Source: Chloracidobacterium sp. (GTDB lineage: Bacteria > Acidobacteriota > Blastocatellia > Pyrinomonadales > Pyrinomonadaceae). Taken from it: a stretch of DNA of 64,000 nt. Positions 51,309-59,397 of this stretch are shown here, one piece after another. The position numbers were made by a program, and so were the translations under genes. The stretch's first letter is position 1. Every line of letters starts with the position of its first letter. Below the pieces are notes generated by a model. The model was not told the origin of the DNA. It saw nothing but the letters and a program-made list of their open reading frames with translations, and made no database searches. The stretch is taken from contig JADJWM010000018.1 in assembly GCA_016716365.1 (NCBI GenBank), positions 558,001 to 622,000 of the forward strand. Direction: 5' to 3'.

Positions 51309-51756
51309 CAAACGACAAAGGGCCCGCACCAGTGATCAGAAGGAACAGGGAGCCGAAGAGCATCGCGAGGTCCGTCCTCGATTCGTGCAGAAATCCCCAG
51401 ATGCCGTAATAAGACACCTTTCGAAGCGAGAATCCCAAGAATTCCGACCCGAGAAGTATCGGGATCTTGGTCGTAAAGAGCGCCGTCAGCATGATGACGA
51501 TCAGCGGCAGGACCGCGAGCCTGGTCAGAATGCCGAAGATGACGAGCAAGCCGCAAACGATCTCGGCCGAACCGACGAGGGACGCCGTCATTTCAGGGTT
51601 CGGGATCGGGATCTTGGCGAACCTTCCGGCTCCGACCTCGGCTGGATAGAGGAACTTCTGAATTCCTTCAGAGAAAAACACGAGGCCGACGATGAACCGT
51701 ATCAGGATCGTTGCCGGCGGGGCGGCGGTCGATGCTGTCTTCTGGACAATAGACAT
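51283..51756 (-). CDS. DoxX family membrane protein
   Basis: A 157-residue protein with four transmembrane helices. It has the DoxX pattern: ILIRFIVGLVFFSEGIQKFL near the N-terminus, FAKIPIPNPEMTASLVGSAE, GLLVIFGILTRLAVLPLIVI and the last helix MLFGSLFLLITGAGPLSFDA. DoxX proteins are linked to redox or thiol stress in some bacteria; the role here is unknown. It is the first gene of a two-gene minus-strand unit with the permease. Confidence 0.88.
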   Translation of the reverse strand: MSIVQKTASTAAPPATILIRFIVGLVFFSEGIQKFLYPAEVGAGRFAKIPIPNPEMTASLVGSAEIVCGLLVIFGILTRLAVLPLIVIMLTALFTTKIPILLGSEFLGFSLRKVSYYGIWGFLHESRTDLAMLFGSLFLLITGAGPLSFDAKLARRK

Positions 51757-52003
51757 AAAATTAAAAGGACCCGAGCGTTCATAAGTCGGGAGTCAATTCA
51801 CAAACAGTCCTGAACATCTGTTATTCTGCCTTAAATTGGTGGCTGCAAAAAGAAACAGTATGCGGCTTATCGGACATGCAGAAGCATCAATGGGAGCCCC
51901 CGTCCGTTTAGGAAGACGAAATGGCGGTCGGGTATTTTCCCACGGATCTTCTCGTATCGTTAGGCTCAACGTCGGTCGAGCTCAGATCGTTGGAGGAACA
52001 TTT

Positions 52004-52552
52004 ATGTTCGTAAGATCAATATGTCGAAATCTAATTCTGGCTGTAATTTTTATCGGAGCAGCTGGTTCTGGAACTTCCGGTCAGGCGATAAAGGTTGATG
52101 AGAAAGTCCTGTTTCCGAAATCAACGTCCGAGTTCTCCGTGACCTTTCCCAAAGCACCGACCATACAAGACGTCGTCGCCAAGGGGCTCGTTGGACAATC
52201 TGCGGAACTCATTCTGGACGATTGTTTTATGCGCGCTGAGGTCGCAAATCTAACGAAAGAACAGGCAGCCGAGGCTGCTTCGATGACGAACCAGCAATTA
52301 TCCGCGATCGCTTTATCCTTTGCCGAGGCCAACGGGCTTTCGAACCCTTCAGTGAATGTCGGGGCTGACAAGAATGGCAAGTTTGCCAAACTAAGAGGAT
52401 TCAAGGAAATTGGCGGAGCGATGGCGACATATGAGGTCAAATTTATCTATGGCAAGCGACAACTGATCACGTTACAACGAGGCGGCCTTTCCAAGGGGTT
52501 TCCTCAAAGCGGAATTTGGGATTTCTTCGATTCTGTTGCCCGGAAAGAATAG
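52004..52552 (+). CDS. secreted protein, unknown function
   Basis: A 182-residue protein starts at ATG 52004, chosen for GGAGGAA 6 bases upstream and a signal peptide (NLILAVIFIGAAGSGTSG, then Q). The frame upstream to 51836 is not needed. The mature part begins AIKVDEKVLFPKSTSEFSVT. It is a small mixed alpha/beta domain with YEVKFIYGKRQLITLQRGG near the end, and one Cys (DDCFMRAEV). I recognise no family. The M20 peptidase follows after 21 bases and may share the transcript. Confidence 0.7.
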   Translation: MFVRSICRNLILAVIFIGAAGSGTSGQAIKVDEKVLFPKSTSEFSVTFPKAPTIQDVVAKGLVGQSAELILDDCFMRAEVANLTKEQAAEAASMTNQQLSAIALSFAEANGLSNPSVNVGADKNGKFAKLRGFKEIGGAMATYEVKFIYGKRQLITLQRGGLSKGFPQSGIWDFFDSVARKE

Positions 52553-52573
52553 GCGGTGTTTCAGGGATTCGGG

Positions 52574-53581
52574 ATGTATAACTCTCTCTTCGATCTGACA
52601 ACTTACTTGATGCAAATCCCGTCCGTTTCGGGCGAGGAGCGAGAGGTCGGGCTTTTTCTGCGCGACCATCTCAAAGCATTAGGCTGGACCGTCGAACTGC
52701 AAAAAGTAACGGAAGATCAGAACAACGTCATTGCGACGCTGAACGAAAGCCCTCGGGTTTGGTTTTCGACGCACATGGACACGGTGCCGCCGTTCATTCC
52801 GCCGACCGAGGACGACGAGAAGATCTACGGCCGGGGGGCTTGCGACGCGAAGGGAATAATCGCGGCCCAGATCACGGCGGCCGAGCGGTTACGGGCCGAG
52901 GGGGTGGCCGATATCGGGCTGCTTTACACGGTCGAGGAAGAGCGCGCAAGCACAGGAGCCAAGGCCGCGAACCTGCACCCGCTGGCCGCCAAGTGCGAGT
53001 ATATGATCAACGGCGAGCCGACCGACAACGACCTCGCGATCGGTTCGAAGGGTTCCTTTCGGCTCAAGATCAAAACGAAGGGCAAGGCTGCCCATTCGGC
53101 CTATCCGGAAGAGGGCGATTCGGCGATCGACACTCTGCTCGACATTCTCAACGACATCCGCCAAACGCGGTTTCAGCACGATGATTTCTTCGGCGAGACG
53201 ACCGTCAATATCGGCACGATCGAGGGCGGCCTTGCCCTCAACATCATCCCGCCGAAGGCCGAGGCCGGCCTGCTGATACGCCTGACGACAAAGCGCGAGC
53301 CGATCGAACAAACGCTCGAGAACATCATCCGCGGCCGCGGCGAGATCGAGGTGCTTTCGTGCAGCGAACCTGTGAAACTGCACGCCGTCGATGGATTCGA
53401 ACAAAAAGTCGTCCGCTTTACCACCGATATCCCGCATATGCCGAATTGGGGAAAACCCCTGCTACTCGGCCCGGGTTCGATCCTCGTTGCACACACGAAA
53501 GATGAATTTGTGTTGAAGAAAGATCTTGAGAAGGCCGTCAAGTTGTATTGCGACCTTGCGAATCGGCTGCTATTCCAGTAG
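52574..53581 (+). CDS. M20 family metallopeptidase (ArgE/DapE-like)
   Basis: A 335-residue zinc hydrolase starts at ATG 52574. Metal ligands are recognisable: FSTHMDTVPP (His, Asp), YGRGACDAKG (bridging Asp), VEEERASTGAK (catalytic Glu-Glu) and ILVAHTKDEFV (C-terminal His). The dimerisation domain inserts at GSFRLKIKTKGKAAHSAYPE. The family removes acyl groups from amino acids, as in arginine (ArgE) or diaminopimelate (DapE) synthesis. Position 34 bases before dapB makes a DapE-like or N-acetyl-amino-acid role attractive, but the sequence does not decide between them. Confidence 0.88.
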   Translation: MYNSLFDLTTYLMQIPSVSGEEREVGLFLRDHLKALGWTVELQKVTEDQNNVIATLNESPRVWFSTHMDTVPPFIPPTEDDEKIYGRGACDAKGIIAAQITAAERLRAEGVADIGLLYTVEEERASTGAKAANLHPLAAKCEYMINGEPTDNDLAIGSKGSFRLKIKTKGKAAHSAYPEEGDSAIDTLLDILNDIRQTRFQHDDFFGETTVNIGTIEGGLALNIIPPKAEAGLLIRLTTKREPIEQTLENIIRGRGEIEVLSCSEPVKLHAVDGFEQKVVRFTTDIPHMPNWGKPLLLGPGSILVAHTKDEFVLKKDLEKAVKLYCDLANRLLFQ

Positions 53582-53615
53582 TAGGAGGTTCCGATTCCTC
53601 ATGGAATGAAACGTT

Positions 53616-54335
53616 ATGAAGATCGCGCTTATTGGCTACGGGGCGATGGGTAAGCTCATCGATCAACTGGCCGTTGAAAGGCGGCATAAGGTCCCGGTGG
53701 TGATAGAGGGGACGGATGCGGGACTTTCGGCGGCAGAGCTTGCCGGAAAGCTCGAAGGCGTGGCGGCGGTCATCGATTTCACGGTGGCGGCCGCGGTCCG
53801 GCGAAACGTCGAGGCGTGCATGATCGCCCAGGTGCCGGTCGTTGTCGGGACGACCGGATGGCTCGATCAAAAGGCTGATATCGAGAAGTTGGTGTCCGAT
53901 GCCGGCGGGGCCCTTGTTTACGGTGCCAATTTTTCGATCGGCGTCAACCTTTTCTATAAGATCGCGGCTTATGCGGCCGAGCTATTCGCAAAGTTTCCCG
54001 AATACGAGGCTTTTATCGACGAACAGCACCATTCCCGAAAGAAAGACGCGCCGAGTGGAACCGCCCTAAAGATCGAGGAAATTGTTTCCAGCAAGCTCTT
54101 TGGCGAAGATGCGGACGAGGGCGTCCGCGTTCCGATCGCGGCCACACGCGCCGGGAATATTCCCGGAACGCACCGGGTCGGCTTCGACGGCCCGGCCGAC
54201 CAGATCCTGCTTACCCACACAGCCCGCTCACGCGAGGGATTTGCCCTCGGGGCCGTCATGGCGGCGGAGTGGATCGTCGGGAAAAAGGGCTTTTTCGATT
54301 TCACCGACGTGGTGAGTGAGACCCTGAAACGATGA
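53616..54335 (+). CDS. dapB: 4-hydroxy-tetrahydrodipicolinate reductase
   Basis: A 239-residue NAD(P)H enzyme of the diaminopimelate/lysine pathway. The cofactor loop is IALIGYGAMGKLI and the strand VIDFTVAAAV is followed by VVGTTGW. The active site HHSRKKDAPSGTALK includes the catalytic His and Lys and the substrate loop. The C-terminal domain has RAGNIPGTHRVGFDGPADQI. It is slightly shorter than E. coli DapB (about 273). A hairpin word (54111-54133) shared with the acyl-CoA synthetase gene encodes ADEGVRVP in a loop. The stop overlaps the next start (ATGA). Confidence 0.94.
   Translation: MKIALIGYGAMGKLIDQLAVERRHKVPVVIEGTDAGLSAAELAGKLEGVAAVIDFTVAAAVRRNVEACMIAQVPVVVGTTGWLDQKADIEKLVSDAGGALVYGANFSIGVNLFYKIAAYAAELFAKFPEYEAFIDEQHHSRKKDAPSGTALKIEEIVSSKLFGEDADEGVRVPIAATRAGNIPGTHRVGFDGPADQILLTHTARSREGFALGAVMAAEWIVGKKGFFDFTDVVSETLKR
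54111..54133. repeat. GCGGACG hairpin word inside dapB
   Basis: GCGGACGAGGGCGTCCGC forms a 7-bp stem with a short loop and is followed by GTTCC. It differs by one base from the word in the acyl-CoA synthetase gene (complement of 42974-42991), where it also reads ADEGVR in frame and is followed by ATTCC. Confidence 0.65.
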
Positions 54336-54985
54336 CGATAAGAGTAAAGATCTGCTGCATTCAGAACGAGCGGGAGGCTGCGGACGCGATCTTGTTCGGT
54401 GCTTCAGCGATAGGGCTGGTCGGGAAAATGCCCAGCGGGCCGGGGCCGATCACAGATGAGGAGATCGAGCTGATCGCACGGACGGTGCCGCCGACGGTGG
54501 AAACTTTCCTGCTCACCAGCGAACAGACGCCGCAAGGGATCATCGAACATCATCGCAGGACGGGAACGAACACGATCCAGATCGTCGACGAACTTCATGG
54601 CGGAGAATACGCCTCGATACGCGAGGCCCTGCCGAACGTAAAGCTGGTTCAGGTCATTCACGTGGCCGGTGAAGAGTCGGTCGACGAGGCGTGTGAGGTC
54701 GCGGAACATGTCGATGCGATCCTTCTGGACAGCGGCAACCCTAAATTGACGGTAAAGGAACTCGGAGGGACCGGGCGGAACCACGATTGGCGGTTAAGCC
54801 GGAAGATCGTCGAAACATGCGGCAAGCCTGTTTTCCTCGCCGGCGGGCTGAATGCGGAGAATGTGGCCCGGGCGATCGATATGGTCCAGCCTTTCGGGGT
54901 GGACATTTGTTCCGGGGTCAGGACAAACGGCGGGCTCGATCACGCGAAGCTTCAGGCGTTCTTTAACGCAGTTGAAGGGGTCTAA
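54332..54985 (+). CDS. phosphoribosylanthranilate isomerase-like protein
   Basis: A 217-residue TIM-barrel protein resembles TrpF, which isomerises phosphoribosylanthranilate in tryptophan synthesis. It begins with RVKICCIQNEREA, the general-base Cys retained but KICG/ITR replaced by CIQN. Later elements are ASAIGLVG, QIVDELHG, VDAILLDSG (acid Asp region), GGTGRNHDWRL and FLAGGLNAENV, as expected for the phosphate-binding end. It overlaps dapB by 4 bases rather than lying with trp genes. Either a translocated TrpF or a relative with another substrate is possible, so no symbol is given. Confidence 0.75.
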   Translation: MTIRVKICCIQNEREAADAILFGASAIGLVGKMPSGPGPITDEEIELIARTVPPTVETFLLTSEQTPQGIIEHHRRTGTNTIQIVDELHGGEYASIREALPNVKLVQVIHVAGEESVDEACEVAEHVDAILLDSGNPKLTVKELGGTGRNHDWRLSRKIVETCGKPVFLAGGLNAENVARAIDMVQPFGVDICSGVRTNGGLDHAKLQAFFNAVEGV

Positions 54986-55004
54986 GTGCCCGGAGGCACA
55001 CTCG

Positions 55005-55658
55005 CTACCGCTCTTGTTTCCGCCTTTCGTCGATGAAGTCGGATGGATCAAGCCAGCCGCCCGATTCGCTGGAATAGCCGCCGCCGACCTTGTCCCAATC
55101 GCGAGCATCCTGATCACGCAGTTCGAGATGAAGGTGGCAAAGGTAGCGGCCGTTCGCGTTGCCGATCTTGCCGATCTGCTCCCGTTTCTTTACCTCGCCG
55201 GACGTTTTCAGGATCTCCTGCAGATGGCCGTAAAGCGACTGGACCTTCGCTCCATCGGGCAGCGTGTGGGTGATGATGACGACGTTTCCCCAGCCGGGGC
55301 CGGCGTCCTGAGCATACGTGATCACGCCGTTGGCGATCGCGTAGACCGGCTCGCCGCAGTCGGTATTGCCTCCCGAATTCTTGTTCCAATCTTCGCCGAG
55401 GTGGTTGTCCTTTCTAAAATCGAGGGCGTTGAACCAATCGTCTTTCTTGTCCTTTGCCTGGGTCACAAATTCGGAGCTTCCGACCGGATAAGCGAAAGTG
55501 TCGGCGATCGTGGCCGGCGAGTTCGCGGGAGCTGTATTCGATATCGTTTGGGCGGAGTCGGACGCGCAGGAGGGAAGGAAGATCGTTAGCGAAATGAATA
55601 AAAGGAATGCGATCGGTGCGGAGAATGAAGAAATGTGCCTAATGTTTCGTGTTCTCAT
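55005..55658 (-). CDS. M23 family metallopeptidase, lipoprotein
   Basis: A 217-residue protein with a signal peptide ending in FLPSC (lipoprotein-type Cys30), so tethered to a membrane. The LytM/M23 zinc endopeptidase domain has HLGEDWNKN (HxxxD), GEPVYAIANGVITYAQ and the C-terminal LCHLHLELRD (HxH). The family cleaves peptidoglycan cross-bridges or regulates amidases. Its start overlaps the end of the alpha/beta hydrolase gene by 20 bases, so the two form a minus-strand unit. Confidence 0.88.
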   Translation of the reverse strand: MRTRNIRHISSFSAPIAFLLFISLTIFLPSCASDSAQTISNTAPANSPATIADTFAYPVGSSEFVTQAKDKKDDWFNALDFRKDNHLGEDWNKNSGGNTDCGEPVYAIANGVITYAQDAGPGWGNVVIITHTLPDGAKVQSLYGHLQEILKTSGEVKKREQIGKIGNANGRYLCHLHLELRDQDARDWDKVGGGYSSESGGWLDPSDFIDERRKQER

Positions 55659-56745
55659 CGCAGACGGAACGCCCCAGGCCGCGTCTTTCCAATTCTACGT
55701 CAAGTGTACTGAAAAGTTCCTCGGCCACCTGCATTTTCCCCGGTGTGTGCTTCTCCTGCCGTTTGCCCTCAAACTCGAGAAAGAAATGGTCCTGGTCAGG
55801 TATCACGAAGATCGAGTACATTGAGCCCTTTCCGTTCCAGATGGTCTTTTCCAGTCTGGGTTTATGAAGCGGCAAAGGGACATTCGTGTCTTCGCCGGCG
55901 AAGATCGCGATCGCAGGCGATCTCATCGCCGAGAGGTCTTTGGCAGGGTCGTATGCAAAGAAATATTTATACCAGGGTGCCGTCAGGTACCCGCCGATCA
56001 AGCCGCGGGCGAGCTTCAGGTCGAGCTTCTCCTTTGCGACGCCGTGGGCTTCGAGGAAATTCAATGCAAGACGGTCGAACTCCTCACCCTCGCTTCCGCC
56101 CGCGACAGCGAACCGGGCAAACTCGATAAATGCCTTGCGAACAGCCTCGGCATTCTTGGGGTCCGCACCGCGTCTTAAAAGGTTCCCTTCAAGTTGGCGG
56201 GCGACGACCTCGTCTCCTTTCAAGGTCGAAGGTGCGAGCAGGATCGACAGGGCCACGTTGTCTTTTGCCGCGATGGCGGCTGCGATTAGTGCGCCCTCGC
56301 TGTGGCCGAAAAGGATGATCCGCTTCTTGTCCACTTCTTTTTGTTGGCCTAAGAATGCAAGGGCAGCTTGGTTGTCCTCAACACGGTCGGCGGTCGTATA
56401 TTTTTCCCAATCATTCGGCCCGGAAGACTTGCCGTAGCCGCGTGCATCAGTACGCAAGACAACGAAACCCCGGCGTGCAAAATGGTCGCCGATCATCTTG
56501 AACATCGGAGAATTTGAGATGATCTGATCGCGGGTGTGCGGCCCGTTTCCCGTGATCATCAGCACGGTCGGGAACGGACCCTTGCCGTTCGGGACAGAAA
56601 GCGTCCCGGCGATCGAGATGTCTCTGGCCTTCGAAGCAAAAGAAACCTCGCGATCACCAAAACATTTTGCCGCTTCCTGCCCAAAAGCAGCCGACCAGAA
56701 AAAGAAAAGAAAAAATGCGGGAAGCAGGTTGGCTCGGTTGTTCAT
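55639..56745 (-). CDS. secreted alpha/beta hydrolase
   Basis: A 368-residue protein has a signal peptide (LLPAFFLFFFWSAAFG, then Q). The fold core is visible: VLMITGNGPHTRDQ (oxyanion region), VVLRTDARGYGKSSG, the nucleophile elbow FGHSEGALIAAAIA, and late Asp/His candidates (FAGEDTNVPL, PDQDHFFLEF). This resembles extracytoplasmic esterase/peptidase-like hydrolases of the S9/BAAT group; the substrate is unknown. The M23 gene overlaps its 3' end. Confidence 0.88.
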   Translation of the reverse strand: MNNRANLLPAFFLFFFWSAAFGQEAAKCFGDREVSFASKARDISIAGTLSVPNGKGPFPTVLMITGNGPHTRDQIISNSPMFKMIGDHFARRGFVVLRTDARGYGKSSGPNDWEKYTTADRVEDNQAALAFLGQQKEVDKKRIILFGHSEGALIAAAIAAKDNVALSILLAPSTLKGDEVVARQLEGNLLRRGADPKNAEAVRKAFIEFARFAVAGGSEGEEFDRLALNFLEAHGVAKEKLDLKLARGLIGGYLTAPWYKYFFAYDPAKDLSAMRSPAIAIFAGEDTNVPLPLHKPRLEKTIWNGKGSMYSIFVIPDQDHFFLEFEGKRQEKHTPGKMQVAEELFSTLDVELERRGLGRSVCDENTKH

Positions 56746-56769
56746 TATTTTCGATCCCGTTTCGATCGG

Positions 56770-56808
56770 CGAAAAAAAGTAGAGCCCGGCGTGCGGAACA
56801 CACCGGGC
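56770..56808 (-). terminator. terminator of the carotenoid oxygenase gene
   Basis: A 10-bp stem, GCCCGGCGTG/CACACCGGGC (one G-T pair), is followed on the minus strand by CTCTAC and seven T. It lies 38 bases past the oxygenase stop and before the next minus-strand gene. Confidence 0.85.
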
Positions 56809-56845
56809 ACCATGTGCATTCTTTATTCAGGACGCACGCGGCAGG

Positions 56846-58339
56846 TTAAAGGTTACAGAAATTCCCGTGAAACCCGAGCGGGAAATGCTGCCCCGCGGCC
56901 CAAACACGGGCCTGAAACCCGAGCGTTTGTGCGTCACGTACCTCAAGGAAATTCTCGTTCCTGCCGCCGTCAAATCCTTGAACGAGGAGCCAGCCGCGGT
57001 CCTCGCTCGGTTTGCCGCCGGCTTTGGGGACGAAAACGGGCTCGGCCAGGGTCCGCCCTTTTCCGATATTGAATTTCGTCGACGTCTTCTTTTGCGTGTC
57101 GATCCTGGCAATGGCCGCGTCCTCCTCATAGAGTCGATCGGCCGCATAGAGGTATCGGGCGGGCTTGCCGGTAAGCCGCATATCGTAGCGGGGAAATTCG
57201 GCGCCTTCGAAAAGATCGTCCAGAGGAGAGAAGGTCTTTGAATTCAGATCTACGACCGTATGCTTGACCCTCGGCCGGACGAATTCCATTTGCGTGTCAG
57301 CCCGCCACGAGCGAAGAAAATCGTAGATCCGCTTGTCGTTGTAAGCGACCATCTCAAAAGCGATCTTCCCCGGCTTCGGCTCGTAAGCGTTGCCGTAGTG
57401 ATAGACAAGTGCCGGCGGAAGCTCGACCGTGATCGGTTCGGCCTTGCCGTCCGCGTTATTTCGCGGAAATGCGTAAAGAAGCGAGGGCTTTTCCGAGTCA
57501 TATCGAAGGTTCTCACCCATCGTTTTGCCGCCCATCATTCCCTGCAGGTCATAGAACTGCGGATGGATGATGATGACGAAATAGTTCTCCGTCAGCATCG
57601 AGTCGTGGACCATATTAAAGCCCTGCTGCGGTACCTTGAACATCGTCTCGGCCTTGCCGGTCTTGTTCTCGATGCGGATCACGTGCATCGTTCCAGGCGG
57701 GCGTTTCTCAAAGCCGAAAGCGAACATATCGCCCGTGGTGGGATCGAATCGGGGATGTGCGGTGAAGGTCAGATAGCCGGGAACGACTCCGCCGAAGTTT
57801 TCATAACCGAGATGGTCGAAGGTCTTCGGGTCGATCTTCGTGGGCAGGCTGCCTTCGCTCAAGCCGAGCAGCCCGCCACGCCATTCCACGATGTTCACGC
57901 TCGGCTGATTCTTGGAACCGCGTCGCGAGCCCGGAGCCATTGTGCCGTATTCGCTGTAGATCATCTTTCCGTCCTTCCTTTCTTCGACACGTTCGGGCGA
58001 AGGAACATATCTCCCACGGAGAGAGACCTTGCCTTCACGGAACTCCCACCCGGCGACATAGGCGTCGCCGTCGAATAAATGCATCAGCCGAACGCCGAAG
58101 CGTTCGGATTCGCCCGGCGCGGTCCGGAATAGCGTGCCGTTCAGATCGGCCGGAATTTTTCCTTCCACCTTCAGGTTCTGCCATGTACCCTCGCCGCTCG
58201 CGGTTGCGGTCGCCAGTCGGCGTATCGAAAGCTTGCCGTCGCCGGACATCTGTGAAAAGACCGAAAGATCGGCAAGCCCGACGGCCGCCGCACCGACCAG
58301 ATACTTCGTAAACTCACGTCTCGAAAGCTGCATCGTCAC
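56846..58339 (-). CDS. carotenoid cleavage oxygenase with Tat signal
   Basis: A 497-residue protein of the RPE65/carotenoid oxygenase family. Four iron-binding His are identifiable in order: FTAHPRFDP, NMVHDSM, LVYHYGNAYE and the C-terminal PLGFHGNF. The N-terminus carries a twin-arginine signal (SRREFTKYLVGAAAVGLADL), so the folded enzyme is predicted to be exported, which is unusual for a family acting on membrane carotenoids or lignostilbenes. The domain covers almost the whole length (GTLFRTAPGESER, then GRYVPSPERVEE). Transcription ends at the hairpin at 56784. Confidence 0.9.
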   Translation of the reverse strand: MTMQLSRREFTKYLVGAAAVGLADLSVFSQMSGDGKLSIRRLATATASGEGTWQNLKVEGKIPADLNGTLFRTAPGESERFGVRLMHLFDGDAYVAGWEFREGKVSLRGRYVPSPERVEERKDGKMIYSEYGTMAPGSRRGSKNQPSVNIVEWRGGLLGLSEGSLPTKIDPKTFDHLGYENFGGVVPGYLTFTAHPRFDPTTGDMFAFGFEKRPPGTMHVIRIENKTGKAETMFKVPQQGFNMVHDSMLTENYFVIIIHPQFYDLQGMMGGKTMGENLRYDSEKPSLLYAFPRNNADGKAEPITVELPPALVYHYGNAYEPKPGKIAFEMVAYNDKRIYDFLRSWRADTQMEFVRPRVKHTVVDLNSKTFSPLDDLFEGAEFPRYDMRLTGKPARYLYAADRLYEEDAAIARIDTQKKTSTKFNIGKGRTLAEPVFVPKAGGKPSEDRGWLLVQGFDGGRNENFLEVRDAQTLGFQARVWAAGQHFPLGFHGNFCNL

Positions 58340-58500
58340 CTCTCAAATATTGGTTTTCGTTCTTGGCTTACGAAGCGGAAACACCGCCGGTTCGATTTTT
58401 CTGTCACCGACCGATCTGACAGGGCTTGAACGGGGAGGGCTTCGGACTTGGCCGAAATAGGGCTACAATAGCTTGAAATTTTCGTTCAAGGGACTCTTTT

Positions 58501-59397
58501 ATGACTTTGCGGCTGGATTGGATGCGCGGTTGTGCGACGGCGCTCGTGACGCCGTTTCGCAAGGACGGCTCGATCGACGACGAATGTTTTTCGTCGCTGG
58601 CCGAACGCCAGGTAAAGAACGGCGTGAAGCTGCTAGTGCCGTGCGGAACAACCGGCGAGAGCGTGACGATGTCGGAGAGCGAGCGGCTCCTCGTTATCCG
58701 GCAGGCGGTCGAGATCGCCCATCGCCGGAAAGCCCGCGTCATCGCCGGGACCGGCAGCAACAGTACTTCAGCGACGATCGACTTTACGCGAAAGGCACGC
58801 GAGGCTGGGGCCGACGCGGCCCTGATCGTGGCACCCTATTACAACAAACCGACCCAGGAGGGGATGTTCGCCCATTTCTCGGAGATCGCAAAGTCGGTAA
58901 AGGGTTTCCCCATAATGCTTTACAACGTTCCGTCGCGGACCTCTTCGAACATCTCGGCCGAAACGACGATTCGCCTAGCGGCGGCCCACGAAAATATCGC
59001 GGCGACGAAAGAAGCGTCCGGGAATTACTCGCAGGTGATGGAGATCCTGCATAACCGCCCGCGGAATTTCAAGGTCTTTTCCGGCGATGACGCATCGACG
59101 CTGCCGCTGATCGCGCTCGGCGCCGACGGCCTCGTGTCGGTCTGTGCCAACGAGGTCCCGAAGCAAACGGTAAAAATGGTCGAGCACGCGCTGAAAGGCT
59201 CGTTCCATTTTGCGAGGAAAGCACATTACAAACTGCTGCCACTAATGGAGGCGAATTTCATCGAGTCTTCGCCGGCCCCGTGCAAGTTCGTGATGAAGGA
59301 AATGGGCCTGTTGGAAGAGAACCTTCGCCTGCCGCTTGTGCCGGTTTCGGAGGCGTCGCGGAAGGTGCTGCGGCGTGTCATCGACGAAGTTATATGA
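58501..59397 (+). CDS. dapA: 4-hydroxy-tetrahydrodipicolinate synthase
   Basis: A 298-residue TIM-barrel aldolase condenses pyruvate and aspartate semialdehyde in lysine/diaminopimelate synthesis. The N-terminal GCATALVTPFRKDGSID, LVPCGTTGESVTMS, APYYNKPTQEGMFAHF (catalytic Tyr) and the Schiff-base Lys in IAATKEASGNYSQVM are conserved. The length is standard. It stops at 59395-59397, overlapping the start of the next gene (ATGA), although that gene has no obvious lysine role. An ATG at 58522 would be too late. Confidence 0.94.
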   Translation: MTLRLDWMRGCATALVTPFRKDGSIDDECFSSLAERQVKNGVKLLVPCGTTGESVTMSESERLLVIRQAVEIAHRRKARVIAGTGSNSTSATIDFTRKAREAGADAALIVAPYYNKPTQEGMFAHFSEIAKSVKGFPIMLYNVPSRTSSNISAETTIRLAAAHENIAATKEASGNYSQVMEILHNRPRNFKVFSGDDASTLPLIALGADGLVSVCANEVPKQTVKMVEHALKGSFHFARKAHYKLLPLMEANFIESSPAPCKFVMKEMGLLEENLRLPLVPVSEASRKVLRRVIDEVI

